Counted from the stretch's first letter, positions 54,145 to 63,743 are shown. The stretch: 64,000 nucleotides of DNA from Hoylesella loescheii DSM 19665 = JCM 12249 = ATCC 15930 (GCF_000378085.1 NZ_KB899217.1:96840-160839); one strand, 5' to 3'. Program-made: numbers and translations. The notes: a model not told the origin generated them from the letters alone.

Positions 54145-54330
54145 AGTTTCTCTTACCCTGAACTCGCATTCAGATTTTAGACACGAACTTGCGTCATTTA
54201 CGACTTAACAAACTAACGGAGCAGTCGCCTTTGAGTTTCTCCAAATATTTACGCCAGCCTCATGGGTGGTCATAGGCGAGCTGCTTAGTCAACTCATCAA
54301 CTTGTAAATCTCGCAAATGGCGCAACGAAA

Positions 54331-54369
54331 ACCTCCACCCACGTCCCCTATTGGAGCGTGGGTGGAGGT
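54331..54369 (-). terminator. Hairpin terminator of the SPFH gene
   Basis: Perfect 13-bp stem ACCTCCACCCACG / CGTGGGTGGAGGT (54331-54343 with 54357-54369) with TTTTCG following on the minus strand, 40 bases past the SPFH stop. Confidence 0.7.
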
Positions 54370-54408
54370 AAGGCTGTTTTTGTTTGGCACAGCTTTTATG
54401 CCAAAATG

Positions 54409-55368
54409 CTATTGTATTTTAAAGAGTTCTTTTATTCCGCCGATGCTACCCAGCAAGTTTGTAGCCTCGTAAGGCAGGTAAACCGTCTTGGTTTGATCGC
54501 CTTGAGCCAACTCTCGCATCATGGCAATGTACTTCTGTGCGAGCAGATAATTTGCGGGATTGGTACTTTGTCCCACAGCTTCCGTAATCTTCTCGATAGC
54601 AATTGCCTCGGCCTCGGCCTTGCGAATACGTGCCTGTGCTTCACCTTCGGCAAAGAGAATGGCTTGCTGTTTAGCGGCTTCGGCCCGGTTGATGGTCGAG
54701 GTTTTCTCACCTTCCGACTGCAAAATAACGGCTTGTTTCTCTCCCTCGCTGGTAAGAATGGTGGCACGTTTGTTACGTTCGGCTTGCATTTGCTTCTCCA
54801 TGGCCTGAAGAACGCTCGTCGGCGGGATGATGTCTTGCAACTCAACGCGATTCACCTTGATACCCCACTTGTTTGTCGCATCGTCTAACACCGAGCGAAG
54901 TTTGGTGTTGATGGTGTCGCGCGAGGTGAGCGTCTGGTCCAATTCCATTTCTCCGATGATGTTACGCAGCGTGGTTTGGGTAAGCTTCTCAATGGCATTG
55001 GGAAGGTTGTTGATTTCGTAAACAGCCTTGAAGGGGTCTACTATCTGGAAGTAGAGCAAGGCATTGATTTGCATTTGAATGTTATCTTTGGTGATAACGT
55101 TCTGCTTGTCAAAGTCGTACACTTGCTCACGAAGGTCGATCGTGCTCGAATACAAATAGCGACGGTTGGTCATCGTCACGATGGTTTTCGCACTATCTAC
55201 AAAGGGGATGATAATGTTGATACCCGGTTTGAGTATTGCACGAAACTTACCCAAGCGTTCGATGATTTTCGTTTCCGACTGGGGTATAATGACAAGTGAC
55301 TTCTTTACGAAGAGAAGCGCCAGCAATACAGCGACGGCAATAAGAATAAATTCAATATGTTCTCCCAT
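54409..55368 (-). CDS. SPFH/Band 7 protein (stomatin-like, QmcA family)
   Basis: 319 residues. An N-terminal membrane helix (FILIAVAVLLALLFVKKSLVII) anchors the protein. The SPFH domain (ETKIIERLGKFRAILKPGINIIIPFVD, then DNIQMQINALLYFQIVDPFKAVYEI) is followed by a long Glu/Ala/Lys coiled coil (EGEKQAVILQSEGEK) and a short C-terminal helix. SPFH proteins form membrane microdomain cages and often pair with NfeD proteins, as here (55559-56008, 190 bases upstream). Confidence 0.92.
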   Translation of the reverse strand: MGEHIEFILIAVAVLLALLFVKKSLVIIPQSETKIIERLGKFRAILKPGINIIIPFVDSAKTIVTMTNRRYLYSSTIDLREQVYDFDKQNVITKDNIQMQINALLYFQIVDPFKAVYEINNLPNAIEKLTQTTLRNIIGEMELDQTLTSRDTINTKLRSVLDDATNKWGIKVNRVELQDIIPPTSVLQAMEKQMQAERNKRATILTSEGEKQAVILQSEGEKTSTINRAEAAKQQAILFAEGEAQARIRKAEAEAIAIEKITEAVGQSTNPANYLLAQKYIAMMRELAQGDQTKTVYLPYEATNLLGSIGGIKELFKIQ

Positions 55369-55558
55369 TGTTAATTGTTGTTTTAGGGTTATTTAATTAA
55401 GATGATTGTTAGGATGAATGAAGGCATGGCGTTGTTCTTAGTCTCCACTTTCTGGGTATTAACGCGAGCCAACACCACTATAATCGGCTCAAAGGCTAGT
55501 CGAACAGCCCGCTTAATGCACGTTCCCCATTTGTGATAACAGGTTGGTGCAATTGGTT

Positions 55559-56008
55559 TTAAACACGCTCTACCGTGGCCACGATGCTTTCCATCTTGAC
55601 GATGCGCACCTTTTCTCCTCTTTTAATTAGCGATCCATCGGCCGAAACGGCACGCCATTCGTCGCCATCAACCTTTACATAGCCGCTGCGTTGTGGCTGT
55701 ACCTCTTCTATTACCACGCCTTCGCGCCCTTCAAGAGCGTCGGCATTGCTCTTCCGTTCTTCTTCTCCGCGGTGCAGGTACTTCATGGCCACAGGCCTAA
55801 CGGCGAAGATAGATAAGATGGAGAAACAAGCGAAGCAAACCACTTGCGCCAAAAACGGGAAGCCAAGCCAGCTGCCCACCATTGAAAAAAGGGCTCCGAT
55901 GGCAAAGCAGAGGATGTAAAACGTGCCAGAGGCCATTTCCATTATCAGGCATAAAAGGCTTATTATCAGCCAAAACAGCCATTGGTTTGAGGTTAAATAT
56001 TCTAACAT
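55559..56008 (-). CDS. NfeD-like membrane protein
   Basis: 149 residues. Two to four membrane helices (WLFWLIISLLCLIMEMASGTFYILCFAIGAL, read in parts) precede an OB-fold tail with EGREGVVIEE, GYVKVDGDEWRA and KRGEKVRIVKM, the NfeD C-terminal domain. Short NfeD proteins of this form partner with QmcA-like SPFH proteins. It is the first gene of the pair on the minus strand. Confidence 0.9.
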   Translation of the reverse strand: MLEYLTSNQWLFWLIISLLCLIMEMASGTFYILCFAIGALFSMVGSWLGFPFLAQVVCFACFSILSIFAVRPVAMKYLHRGEEERKSNADALEGREGVVIEEVQPQRSGYVKVDGDEWRAVSADGSLIKRGEKVRIVKMESIVATVERV

Positions 56009-56421
56009 CTTTGTGGTATTTTGATTGTGTTTTCAAAGTTAAGAAATAATCGACAAACCACAAAAGAAAAGAACCAATATTTGAACTTTAATTTTAAAGT
56101 CATTCTATAAATCATCTTTTGTTGCCGACCACATACAAAATTGTGCACACAGATCTAACGTTTCCAATAGCTTACAATGGGTTAAAGACTGCCAACAGCA
56201 TATTCCACATTTGCCATTTCACGAACAAAATCTCTCAACAAACTATCAAATTACACCTTGGACCATGCTAAATCCACATCCTAAACGTATGTAAAAACAT
56301 TTAAACAAACAAGCAAAAACGTTAAAAGAAAATAGTCTTTATAGCACGTATAGTATGTATTCGTTTTTTTTTATTAATTTCGCATGCAATATATTATTCA
56401 TCCAAATAAACTATAAAAACA
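56009..56421. other. A+T-rich gene-free stretch
   Basis: 410 bases between divergent genes. It includes an extended A+T-rich upstream region (about 56060-56390) and TAATTTCG at 56376-56383 as a poor -7 candidate for the plus-strand pair. No ORF or RNA is supported. Confidence 0.45.
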
Positions 56422-56904
56422 ATGAACAAACTCAACTTATTGGGCAAAGCCCTATTTGTATGCCTAACATTCTTATTAATCGTACCACAAAATGCACATG
56501 CAAGGGCAAGAATTCCCGTTGGAACACGCGACGTTATCGACGTGGTATACAACATTCCTGCGGAAGACAGCATCATTATCGATGGTAAAAATGTAAACCT
56601 GGCACGCATGCACAAAGAGTTCAACATCGCCTATTTTCTACCCCTATGGGTGACGGAAGAGCCCAAACTGGTGCTGTACGATGCTCCCACAGAAACCTAC
56701 TACGAAATGACAACCCCCAAATCTCAGGCTTTTTTGAAAGAATATCTTAAAGAAAAGAAACTCAACGAGGACGAACTGTTGAAGCTAGGTTTCTATACAC
56801 GCTACGGCGGAAAGCTTGTTTTTCTGCCTATCTTAGCCTTAATGATATGGGGTGCGATACCTTCACGCAAGAAAGACGAGAAGATAGAACCAACAAAATT
56901 ATAA
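56422..56904 (+). CDS. Exported/membrane protein of unknown function
   Basis: 160 residues. A signal peptide (GKALFVCLTFLLIVPQNAHA) precedes a soluble stretch with TRDVIDVVYNIPAEDSIIID and FNIAYFLPLWVTEEPKLVLYD. A C-terminal transmembrane helix (LVFLPILALMIWGAI) ends in a Lys/Glu tail. I do not recognise the family. The next gene starts 10 bases after the stop, so they form a unit. Confidence 0.7.
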   Translation: MNKLNLLGKALFVCLTFLLIVPQNAHARARIPVGTRDVIDVVYNIPAEDSIIIDGKNVNLARMHKEFNIAYFLPLWVTEEPKLVLYDAPTETYYEMTTPKSQAFLKEYLKEKKLNEDELLKLGFYTRYGGKLVFLPILALMIWGAIPSRKKDEKIEPTKL

Positions 56905-56914
56905 ATTCAAAGTA

Positions 56915-57586
56915 ATGGAAACATCACAACTCATCATCATGGGCGCCATTGTTCTGGCAGCCCTAGTTATCAGTCAAGTGTACAAACGCTTTGTTAGCCA
57001 AAAGGCACTAGACCCTGCACAGGCTGACAACGAAGCTCAAAAGCTTAGCGACAACGACCTGGACGTACTGGTAAACGCCGACTTTGGCGTTTGCATTCAG
57101 CATCTTGACGATAAGAAGGTGTTAGGTGCGAACTACATTTATCACTTGCCCGACATGAAAGAACACATGAAAAATGCTGGCAAGGATGTGCTGAAAAGCG
57201 CATTGACACTGGGTACGGTGAAGTACACCACAGTGCAAGTGCCCATGCCGCTGTTGCTTACCGAAGATGGTTTGCATCTCTTTGAACTTGATGTTGAAGA
57301 AAAGGTGAAACGCCACTTGATGTTCGACAATTCGCGAATGGAAAATGCTACACTCACGCCTTTTGCAAACGACCGTGTTCCACAAGAACTGGGCGACAGC
57401 GCAAAATTCTATAAGCTGCAGGTACCTAGCGAAGAAGGCGTGCGCGAAATAACGCTCTGCACCGTGCTTTATCCCACACAGCAGAAGTACATTGCTTATA
57501 ATAAGTATCGCCGATTGTTGGCTTACGCTGTTGGTAAGAAATTCTTTAAGGCTTTGGAAGAGAAATATCCAAACCTGAAAGCCTAA
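56915..57586 (+). CDS. Membrane-anchored protein of unknown function
   Basis: 223 residues. One N-terminal transmembrane helix (LIIMGAIVLAALVISQVY) anchors a predicted cytoplasmic or periplasmic domain: DLDVLVNADFGVCIQHLDDK, YIYHLPDMKEHMKNAGKD, VPMPLLLTEDGLHLFELD and a Tyr/Lys-rich C-terminus. No family recognised. Likely co-expressed with, and acting with, the preceding gene. Confidence 0.7.
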   Translation: METSQLIIMGAIVLAALVISQVYKRFVSQKALDPAQADNEAQKLSDNDLDVLVNADFGVCIQHLDDKKVLGANYIYHLPDMKEHMKNAGKDVLKSALTLGTVKYTTVQVPMPLLLTEDGLHLFELDVEEKVKRHLMFDNSRMENATLTPFANDRVPQELGDSAKFYKLQVPSEEGVREITLCTVLYPTQQKYIAYNKYRRLLAYAVGKKFFKALEEKYPNLKA

Positions 57587-57703
57587 GTAAGAGAAGAGTG
57601 GATGAGTGGACAAGTTAACGAGTTGAGAAGTCGGCGAGTAGACAAGTTAATCTGTTTACAAGTTGACGAGTGATAAGTTAACAAGCCAATATCCCTAAAG
57701 CAT

Positions 57704-57745
57704 ACGGGTTGACAAGGTTATTCGTAGCCTTGCCAACCCGTTTTT
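57704..57745 (+). terminator. Terminator between convergent genes
   Basis: Stem ACGGGTTGACAAGG / CCTTGCCAACCCGT (one mismatch) followed by TTTTC. It ends at the aroC stop and may serve both strands. Confidence 0.75.
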
Positions 57746-58833
57746 CATTCGCCATCGTTATCTATTCTGGTCCCTGCCATGGCCAAATTGTCCATCAACA
57801 CCATGGCTGCCATGGCCTCGACGATGGGTACAGCACGCGGAACAACACACGAATCGTGACGCCCACGGGCAGCGAACGTGGTGGGCGTTCCGTCTACTTC
57901 GATGGTGTCTTGCTCCATCAGCACCGTGGCCACAGGCTTAAACGCCACGCGAAAAAAGATATCTTGTCCATTGCTGATGCCTCCTTGGATGCCTCCGCTA
58001 TGGTTGGTGAGGGTAGAAACTTGGCCCTCGTCGGACACAAAAACATCGTTCACCTCACTGCCTTTATGACCTACTAGGTCGAACCCATCGCCTATCTCAA
58101 AGCCCTTTGCAGCGTTTATGCTCAACATGGCATAACCCAATCGGGCGTGAAGCTTGTCAAACTCGGGTTCGCCAACACCCACAGGGCAGCCCTTAATCAC
58201 GCATGTTACCACGCCGCCAATGGTGTCGCCCGCGTTCTTCGTTTCCAAAATAAGTTGCGCCATACGCTCGGCCTGCTCCTCATCGGGGCATCGCACATCG
58301 TTGTTTTCAGTGTTCGAGAGGTCGTATAGCCGATAATCTTTCTCCAAGGCAATATCTCCCACCTGCGACACGTATGCCGAAATGGTAACGCCCATTTGCC
58401 TAAGTGCCAGCTTAGCCAATGCTCCACCCACCACGCGCGCCAAAGTTATGCGAGCCGACGAACGACCTCCGCCACGATGGTCGCGTAGTCCGTACTTATT
58501 ATAATAGGTGTAATCGGCATGCGACGGACGAAAAAGCCCACGCATGTTGTCGTAGTCTTTAGAGTGCTGGTTGGCGTTTCGCACCACAAAACCAATGGGC
58601 GTGCCTGTGCTTTTGCCTTCGAACACACCGCTAAGCAGCTCCACCTGGTCGGCCTCATTACGACTCGTGGTGAGCTTGCTTTGACCCGGCCGACGCCGAT
58701 TAAGCTCCGACTGGATAAAGTCTACATCTATATCGATGCCCGCAGGCATACCATCTACCACGCCTCCGATGGCAGGCCCATGGCTTTCGCCAAAGGTGGT
58801 GAGGGCGAAAAGATTTCCAAATGTGTTGCGCAT
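57745..58833 (-). CDS. aroC: Chorismate synthase
   Basis: 362 residues. It makes chorismate from EPSP with reduced FMN, the last common step to aromatic amino acids. [19 protein letters not shown] is signature 1; [27 protein letters not shown] is signature 2 in parts; and near the C-terminus [22 protein letters not shown] is signature 3. Length is normal. No other shikimate gene is adjacent. Confidence 0.96.
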   Translation of the reverse strand: MRNTFGNLFALTTFGESHGPAIGGVVDGMPAGIDIDVDFIQSELNRRRPGQSKLTTSRNEADQVELLSGVFEGKSTGTPIGFVVRNANQHSKDYDNMRGLFRPSHADYTYYNKYGLRDHRGGGRSSARITLARVVGGALAKLALRQMGVTISAYVSQVGDIALEKDYRLYDLSNTENNDVRCPDEEQAERMAQLILETKNAGDTIGGVVTCVIKGCPVGVGEPEFDKLHARLGYAMLSINAAKGFEIGDGFDLVGHKGSEVNDVFVSDEGQVSTLTNHSGGIQGGISNGQDIFFRVAFKPVATVLMEQDTIEVDGTPTTFAARGRHDSCVVPRAVPIVEAMAAMVLMDNLAMAGTRIDNDGE

Positions 58834-59082
58834 AATCGTTATGTGGGATGAGGTTTGTGAGTTTATGAATACGCGAGCTTATCAATCTCTGAGTCAATCA
58901 GTTTTAGAAGTTGTAACGCTTATAAGGTTGGAAGCTTATAAAGCTTATTACGCGCCTCTCAAACAATATGCGCGCCAACTTACCATTTGCAGAAGTGACC
59001 GCAGAAAAAGCAGTGCATGAGCTAAGCGCCCTACAACTCAAAAACTAAAAAACTAAAGAACTAAACAACTCAAATACAAACA
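58834..59082. other. Gene-free stretch between aroC and the SlyD-type gene
   Basis: Contains a faint AAACTCAC/GAGTTTATG-like tract (58852-58900 and 59036-59080). No gene supported. Confidence 0.45.
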
Positions 59083-59132
59083 AATGGCGAACACACGGCA
59101 GCACCAAACGCAGCCATCATGTGTTCGCCATT
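59083..59132 (-). terminator. Hairpin terminator of the SlyD-type gene
   Basis: Perfect 12-bp stem AATGGCGAACAC / GTGTTCGCCATT (59083-59094 with 59121-59132), 38 bases past the stop at 59170 on the minus strand, with TTTGTTTGTATTTG following. Confidence 0.7.
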
Positions 59133-59169
59133 GTATATATAAATACGAAGTGCAGATGCAGCGAAGTGC

Positions 59170-59790
59170 TTAATGATGTCCGCAACCACCGCCATGGTGG
59201 CCATGTCCACATCCGCAGCTATGGCCGTGACCATCGCCTTCGCCATCGCCATGATGATGATCGCAACCGCCACCACAGCCTCCGCAACCGCCTTCACCGC
59301 TAATATGACTCAGCATTTGCTGAATTTCCTCATTCGTTGCTTCGCGATTTTCCACTATTTCGCCCTTAAACAGCAGGTCTAGTCCTGCAAGCGGGTGGTT
59401 CAAGTCCATCTTCACGGTGTCGTCCGTCACGTCTAACACGCGCCCGGTAAATCGGTTTCCGTCTTCGTTTTGCAACGGCACAATGGCGTCTTTATAGATA
59501 TTGTCGTGATCGAAGTGTCCATTAATGGTGAAAATCTCCTTGTTCAGGTCGAGCACGCGTTCGTCAAGACGTTCGCCGTAAGCCTCTTCGCTTTCGATGT
59601 TCAGGGTGAACTGTTCGCCCTTGGGCAGGTCTTCCACACCGTTTTCGAAGGCGTCGAGGGTGATGCCAAACCCTGTAATAAACACGAAGGGGCGATCGGC
59701 TGGTGCCTCTTCGATGAGCGTTTCCTTACCGTCGGTCACCGAATAGAGCTTGTAAGCCACGGCAATAAACTTGTTGTTTTCTTTTTCCAT
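59170..59790 (-). CDS. FKBP-type peptidyl-prolyl isomerase, SlyD-like, with His/Cys-rich tail
   Basis: 206 residues. The FKBP core (VAYKLYSVTDGKETLIEEA, FITGFGITLDAFENGVEDL) has an inserted flap (IESEEAYGERLDERVL, then FTGRVLDVTDDTVKMDLNHPLAGLDL), as in SlyD. The last 45 residues are almost only Gly, His, Cys and Asp, the metal-binding tail that lets SlyD hold nickel, copper or zinc. Six Cys and more than ten His make this tail rich even for SlyD. Cytoplasmic chaperone and isomerase; a metal store role is inference. Confidence 0.9.
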   Translation of the reverse strand: MEKENNKFIAVAYKLYSVTDGKETLIEEAPADRPFVFITGFGITLDAFENGVEDLPKGEQFTLNIESEEAYGERLDERVLDLNKEIFTINGHFDHDNIYKDAIVPLQNEDGNRFTGRVLDVTDDTVKMDLNHPLAGLDLLFKGEIVENREATNEEIQQMLSHISGEGGCGGCGGGCDHHHGDGEGDGHGHSCGCGHGHHGGGCGHH

Positions 59791-60024
59791 TGTTATATTT
59801 TACTTTTTATCTTTTCCTTATAATCCTGATGCCAATGCACGTTATGCCACAAATCGCGAACTTCGCACTCGGCATTACATGCAAAGTTACAAAAAAGTTT
59901 CTGTTTAGACGCAATCTCCACTATTTTCCGTAACTTTGCTTTCGCTAGGCCAACACAAGCCATGAGAATTGCCTTTTCTGAGCAAGGCCCTGCCACTTCA
60001 ACATCACATACACCCACACAAACG

Positions 60025-62232
60025 ATGAAAAGGATATTGACATTTGCCATTTTCGCCCTTCTGTGCATACAACATGTCGGTGCACAACGGCCCAACTATG
60101 CCAAGATGTCGGGCGAACTGCGGCAACTGTACGTAGAAAATCGAGCCGAGCAACAGGCTTCAACCCGCGCAAACGAGCCCGATAGCCGCGCCGTTTGTGC
60201 CTTCGTACGCATCGAAGGCGATGCCGAGGCGGTGTTCAAAACCCACGGTTGCAAGTCGTTAGCTAGCATTGGCAATATCCACATTGTGAATATCCCCCTT
60301 AACAGACTTGCCCAACTATCACAATCGAAACAGGTTAACCGTATCGAAGCAGGCCATAGCAACAGCATACTAACGGATAGCACGGCCAAGGTGCTAAACG
60401 CCTGGCCAGCATACCAAGGCCTATCGCTGCCGCAAGCCTACACGGGCAAGGGCGTGGTGGCGGGTGTTCAAGACATCGGGTTCGACCTAACACACCCCAA
60501 TTTCTGCGATTCAACGGGTCAAACGTTACGCATCAAGGCCTTGTGGGACCAACTTTCTACCGACACCATCGGCTCTACGCTACCCGTAGGACGCGACTAT
60601 ACCACACCAAACGACCTGCTTAACCTGCGCCACACACGTGATGGTAAACAAGAAACGCATGGCACCCACACGCTGGGCATTGCTGCTGGCAGTGGCTTTA
60701 AAAGCCCTTATCGAGGCATGGCGTGGGAAAGCGACATCTGCCTGGTATCCAACATGACAAGCGAAAACAAGAATTTGGTGGACAAAAAAGACCTACATAA
60801 ATATACCACAGCAACAGACGCGCTGGGCTTTAAATACATCTTCGACTATGCCAAGCGCCATAATCAGCCTTGCGTGGTTTCGTTTAGCGAGGGTTCTAGC
60901 TTTCGTTTCGACAGCGACACACAACTTTACCATGCCTTTCTAGATAGCCTTCAAGGTCCGGGACGCATCATCGTGGCCGCGGCAGGCAATGAAGGCGGAC
61001 GGGCAAGTTACCTTAGAAAACCATTAGGAACCGACTCGGCTGGCACTTGCATTAAAGATTCGAACGGACGAATACGCGTCTCGGCCAAGAGCAAAGCACA
61101 TTTCCTGATTAGGCTGCGATTTCATCGTGTGGGCACATTAACCACATACGACATCGATACCCGTACCTTAATTACCTCCAAAGATTCGCTGCTGGTAGAC
61201 ACGCTGACATTTGGAAAGCTAAGTTACGAAATACAAGCGGTGGCCTATCCGTCTGATAACGCTGGTGCATTGGCCTACGAGATGTATCTGCGAGCATTGG
61301 GTTCGAACACCTACGTGCCACCAACGGCACTTATATTAATAGGTGCGAAGGCCGATGTAGAACTATTTCGGGGTACAGGCACATGGGAAACGAACAAACG
61401 CGAGCCTGCACTCTTAGGCGGAAACGATAGCCACACCATCCTATCTCCTGCCAGCGCGCCCTCTGTTATAGCCGTTGGGGCAACCTCGTATCGAACCTAC
61501 ATCACCAATTATAAGGGTGAAAAGAAGTTTTCGTTTCAAGGAACAGGAGGGAAAAGAGCACCCTACTCGTCCAAAGGGCCAACAGCCGACGGCCGAACTA
61601 AACCCGACTTGATGGCTCCCGGCAGCAACATCATCTCCTCATACAATAGCTTTTACATTGCCAGTAACCCCAACAAAAGCGACGTGCAATGGGATGTGGA
61701 GCACTTCGAACACAATGGCCGCATCTATCCGTGGAACTGCAACACGGGCACATCTATGGCTGCGCCAGCCGCAGCAGGAGCTATCGCCCTGTGGTTGCAG
61801 GCCAAACCCACACTAACTACCAGCGAAGTGCTCGATGTGGTAGCACAAACGGGCATCCGCCACACCACCTCCCTGCCCCACCCCAACAACCAATATGGCT
61901 ACGGACAGATTGACGTTTATCGCGGTTTGCTCCATATTCTGGGCATCACCAAGGTGCAAGGCATCGACCAACACCAACCACAAGGCGTATCGATAGCCCC
62001 TGGAAGCAATGGCGAACTGCACATAACGTTCGCCGACGGACAACCTCACACCTGTGCCCTTCGCATCTATTCGCTTTCGGGTTCATTAGTTCTAAGTAGG
62101 GCACGCACGCTGTTGGCTGCCCAATCCACCATACGGCTCGGGTCATTAACAGCAGGTGTGTACGTGGTTCAGATACATGCCGACAGCCCCAAACACAGCG
62201 GAAGCACGCTCGTTAGGTTTATCGGGAAATAA
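60025..62232 (+). CDS. Secreted S8 (subtilisin-like) protease with T9SS-type C-terminal domain
   Basis: 735 residues from MKRILTFAIFALLCIQHVGAQ; the ORF extends 21 codons upstream, but those precede the signal peptide. The catalytic triad is Asp in VQDIGFDLTH, His in THGTHTLGIAAG and Ser in GTSMAAPAAAG, with AAAGNEGG as the oxyanion Asn. The end (LRIYSLSGSLVLSRARTLLA, then LTAGVYVVQIHAD) resembles the type A sorting domain used by the T9SS. It is thus exported to the surface. A -7 box TAACTTTG is at 59931-59938. Substrate unknown. Confidence 0.9.
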   Translation: MKRILTFAIFALLCIQHVGAQRPNYAKMSGELRQLYVENRAEQQASTRANEPDSRAVCAFVRIEGDAEAVFKTHGCKSLASIGNIHIVNIPLNRLAQLSQSKQVNRIEAGHSNSILTDSTAKVLNAWPAYQGLSLPQAYTGKGVVAGVQDIGFDLTHPNFCDSTGQTLRIKALWDQLSTDTIGSTLPVGRDYTTPNDLLNLRHTRDGKQETHGTHTLGIAAGSGFKSPYRGMAWESDICLVSNMTSENKNLVDKKDLHKYTTATDALGFKYIFDYAKRHNQPCVVSFSEGSSFRFDSDTQLYHAFLDSLQGPGRIIVAAAGNEGGRASYLRKPLGTDSAGTCIKDSNGRIRVSAKSKAHFLIRLRFHRVGTLTTYDIDTRTLITSKDSLLVDTLTFGKLSYEIQAVAYPSDNAGALAYEMYLRALGSNTYVPPTALILIGAKADVELFRGTGTWETNKREPALLGGNDSHTILSPASAPSVIAVGATSYRTYITNYKGEKKFSFQGTGGKRAPYSSKGPTADGRTKPDLMAPGSNIISSYNSFYIASNPNKSDVQWDVEHFEHNGRIYPWNCNTGTSMAAPAAAGAIALWLQAKPTLTTSEVLDVVAQTGIRHTTSLPHPNNQYGYGQIDVYRGLLHILGITKVQGIDQHQPQGVSIAPGSNGELHITFADGQPHTCALRIYSLSGSLVLSRARTLLAAQSTIRLGSLTAGVYVVQIHADSPKHSGSTLVRFIGK

Positions 62233-62292
62233 AGCAGCAGGTGTTTCCATCCCCCAAAACAGCGTTTACGCAAAAAACACCATTTCTAGGTA

Positions 62293-62323
62293 TTGCGCCG
62301 TTATTCATTTGTACTTAACTTTG
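62293..62323 (+). promoter_or_regulatory. Promoter of the flavodoxin gene
   Basis: TTG at 62293-62295, 20-base spacer, TAACTTTG at 62316-62323, 39 bases before ATG 62363. Confidence 0.7.
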
Positions 62324-62362
62324 CATCCATAATTAATTACACATTTAAAACTAAGAATTGAA

Positions 62363-62857
62363 ATGAAAAAAACGGTGGTAGTATATGGTTCTTCAACAGG
62401 AACCTGCCAAAGCATCGCTGAAACGATTGCAAACAAATTGGGTGCAGAAGCCCTTGACGTAGCTAACTTCAACGCAGACGTTGTTGCCGAGAACGAAAAT
62501 CTGCTCATTGGAACCTCTACTTGGGGTGCTGGCGAACTGCAAGACGACTGGTACGACGGCGTGAAGGTTCTTAAAGAGGCCAACTTGGCTGGTAAAACAG
62601 TGGCCGTATTTGGTTGCGGTGATGCCGAATCTTACTCTGATACGTTCTGCGGAGCAATGGCCGAGCTTTACAATGCCGCTAAAGACAGTGGCGCAAAAAT
62701 GGTTGGCGAAGTGTCTACCGATGGCTATACCTTCGACGATAGCGAGGCTGTTGTAGATGGTAAGTTCGTGGGATTGGCTCTCGACGACGTGAACGAAGAC
62801 GATAAGACCGAAGGTCGTATCGACGCATGGCTCGAAGATATCAAAGCTGCATTGTAA
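62363..62857 (+). CDS. fldA: Flavodoxin (long-chain type)
   Basis: 164 residues. An FMN electron carrier. VVVYGSSTGTCQSIAETIA is the phosphate-binding loop, LLIGTSTWGAGELQDDWYDG and VAVFGCGDAESYSDTFCGAMAEL the FMN-ring loops with Trp and Tyr stacking. Bacterial long-chain flavodoxin length. A hairpin at 62902-62929 separates it from the DUF2023 gene, with which it is commonly linked in Bacteroidota. Confidence 0.95.
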   Translation: MKKTVVVYGSSTGTCQSIAETIANKLGAEALDVANFNADVVAENENLLIGTSTWGAGELQDDWYDGVKVLKEANLAGKTVAVFGCGDAESYSDTFCGAMAELYNAAKDSGAKMVGEVSTDGYTFDDSEAVVDGKFVGLALDDVNEDDKTEGRIDAWLEDIKAAL

Positions 62858-62901
62858 ATTTCGATTGCAGAGAAATATTTTTGCATGAAGCAAAACCCCG
62901 A

Positions 62902-62929
62902 CGGTGGGGTCTGAAAACAGGCCCCACCG
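62902..62929 (+). terminator. Hairpin between flavodoxin and DUF2023
   Basis: 8-bp G+C-rich stem CGGTGGGG / CCCCACCG with a 12-base loop and no T run. More likely an RNA-stability or partial attenuation element than a full terminator, as the next gene starts 22 bases later. Confidence 0.5.
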
Positions 62930-62950
62930 CCATATAAAAAGTACAAGACT

Positions 62951-63316
62951 ATGCCGCAGACAGAAATGATTTCAGCCGACATGAAGGTGCTGATGAACCA
63001 TATATATGAGTATCAGAAAGGCGTGCGACAGATGGTTTTATACACCTTCAACAAGAAATACGAGCAATTTGCCATAGCAAGGCTTGAACGTCAGCACATC
63101 GACTACCTGATAAAACCTGTGGGGAAAGATAACCTCAACTTGTTTTTCGGTAAGAAAGAGTGCCTCAACGCCATCAGGATGATGGTTAACCGCCCACTAA
63201 ACGAGCTCAGCCCAGAAGAGGATTTCATACTTGGAGCAATGCTCGGCTATGACATTTGCCGACAATGCGAACGCTACTGCGAACGCAAAGAGCGCACTTT
63301 CAAAGTGGCGCAATGA
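62951..63316 (+). CDS. DUF2023 protein, flavodoxin-linked
   Basis: 121 residues. VLMNHIYEYQKGVRQMVLYTF, RQHIDYLIKPVGKDNLNLFFG and GAMLGYDICRQCERYCERKE identify DUF2023. The C-terminal cysteines (DICRQCERYC) could bind a metal or cluster. The gene repeatedly accompanies flavodoxin in Bacteroidota, so a role in flavodoxin function or iron-limited electron flow is plausible but unproven. A terminator follows at 63420. Confidence 0.85.
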   Translation: MPQTEMISADMKVLMNHIYEYQKGVRQMVLYTFNKKYEQFAIARLERQHIDYLIKPVGKDNLNLFFGKKECLNAIRMMVNRPLNELSPEEDFILGAMLGYDICRQCERYCERKERTFKVAQ

Positions 63317-63419
63317 AAAGAAACATCAACAGAATAAGCCAAATTGAATAAAATCATATAACGATAACTTTTAATCTTGTTCGCTAAATAAAATTCATAA
63401 TGTTTTTGTATAATATGTG

Positions 63420-63446
63420 AAGGGGTGTCGGGAGACACCCCTTTAT
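63420..63446 (+). terminator. Terminator after DUF2023
   Basis: 10-bp perfect stem AAGGGGTGTC / GACACCCCTT with loop GGGA and short T run, about 100 bases past the stop. Confidence 0.8.
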
Positions 63447-63600
63447 CGTTATATCAGCTCGTAAATACATTGTGGTGCAATGGCATCGTTCATTCCAAGC
63501 TCATCCAATTGCACAAGTTCGGGATAAGATACCATTTGTTTCCCAACACATTTAAAAATGCCTTTATCTAGCGCTTTCTTGCCATTGAAGGAGTACAAGC
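63447..63600. other. Gene-free stretch with dispersed word
   Basis: Contains AGTTCGGGATAAGATACCAT at 63516-63535, followed by TTGTTT, shared with 25599-25624 (one mismatch) and in part with 54051. No gene supported. Confidence 0.5.
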
Positions 63601-63743
63601 TCATTTGTACTGCCCCTACAAACCTTTTGTAGCCACACTACAAAACGCTTGTAGTCACACTACAACTCACTTGTAGCCACACTACAAAGCACTTGTAGCC
63701 ACACTACAAACAACTTGTAGCGCAACGGCTTGTAGTGTACTGA
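63601..63743. repeat. 22-bp tandem palindromic repeat, TTGTAG family, copy C
   Basis: Six units with a 22-base period (for example CTTGTAGCCACACTACAA), with TTGTACTG-like words at both ends (63605 and 63735). The most regular TTGTAG copy; four internal units are nearly identical. Confidence 0.92.

Noticed and set aside
6226..63743. CRISPR arrays at the 22-bp tandem repeats
   Set aside because: Units follow each other with only short degenerate linkers and no spacers of 25-40 bases. No cas gene is present in the window.
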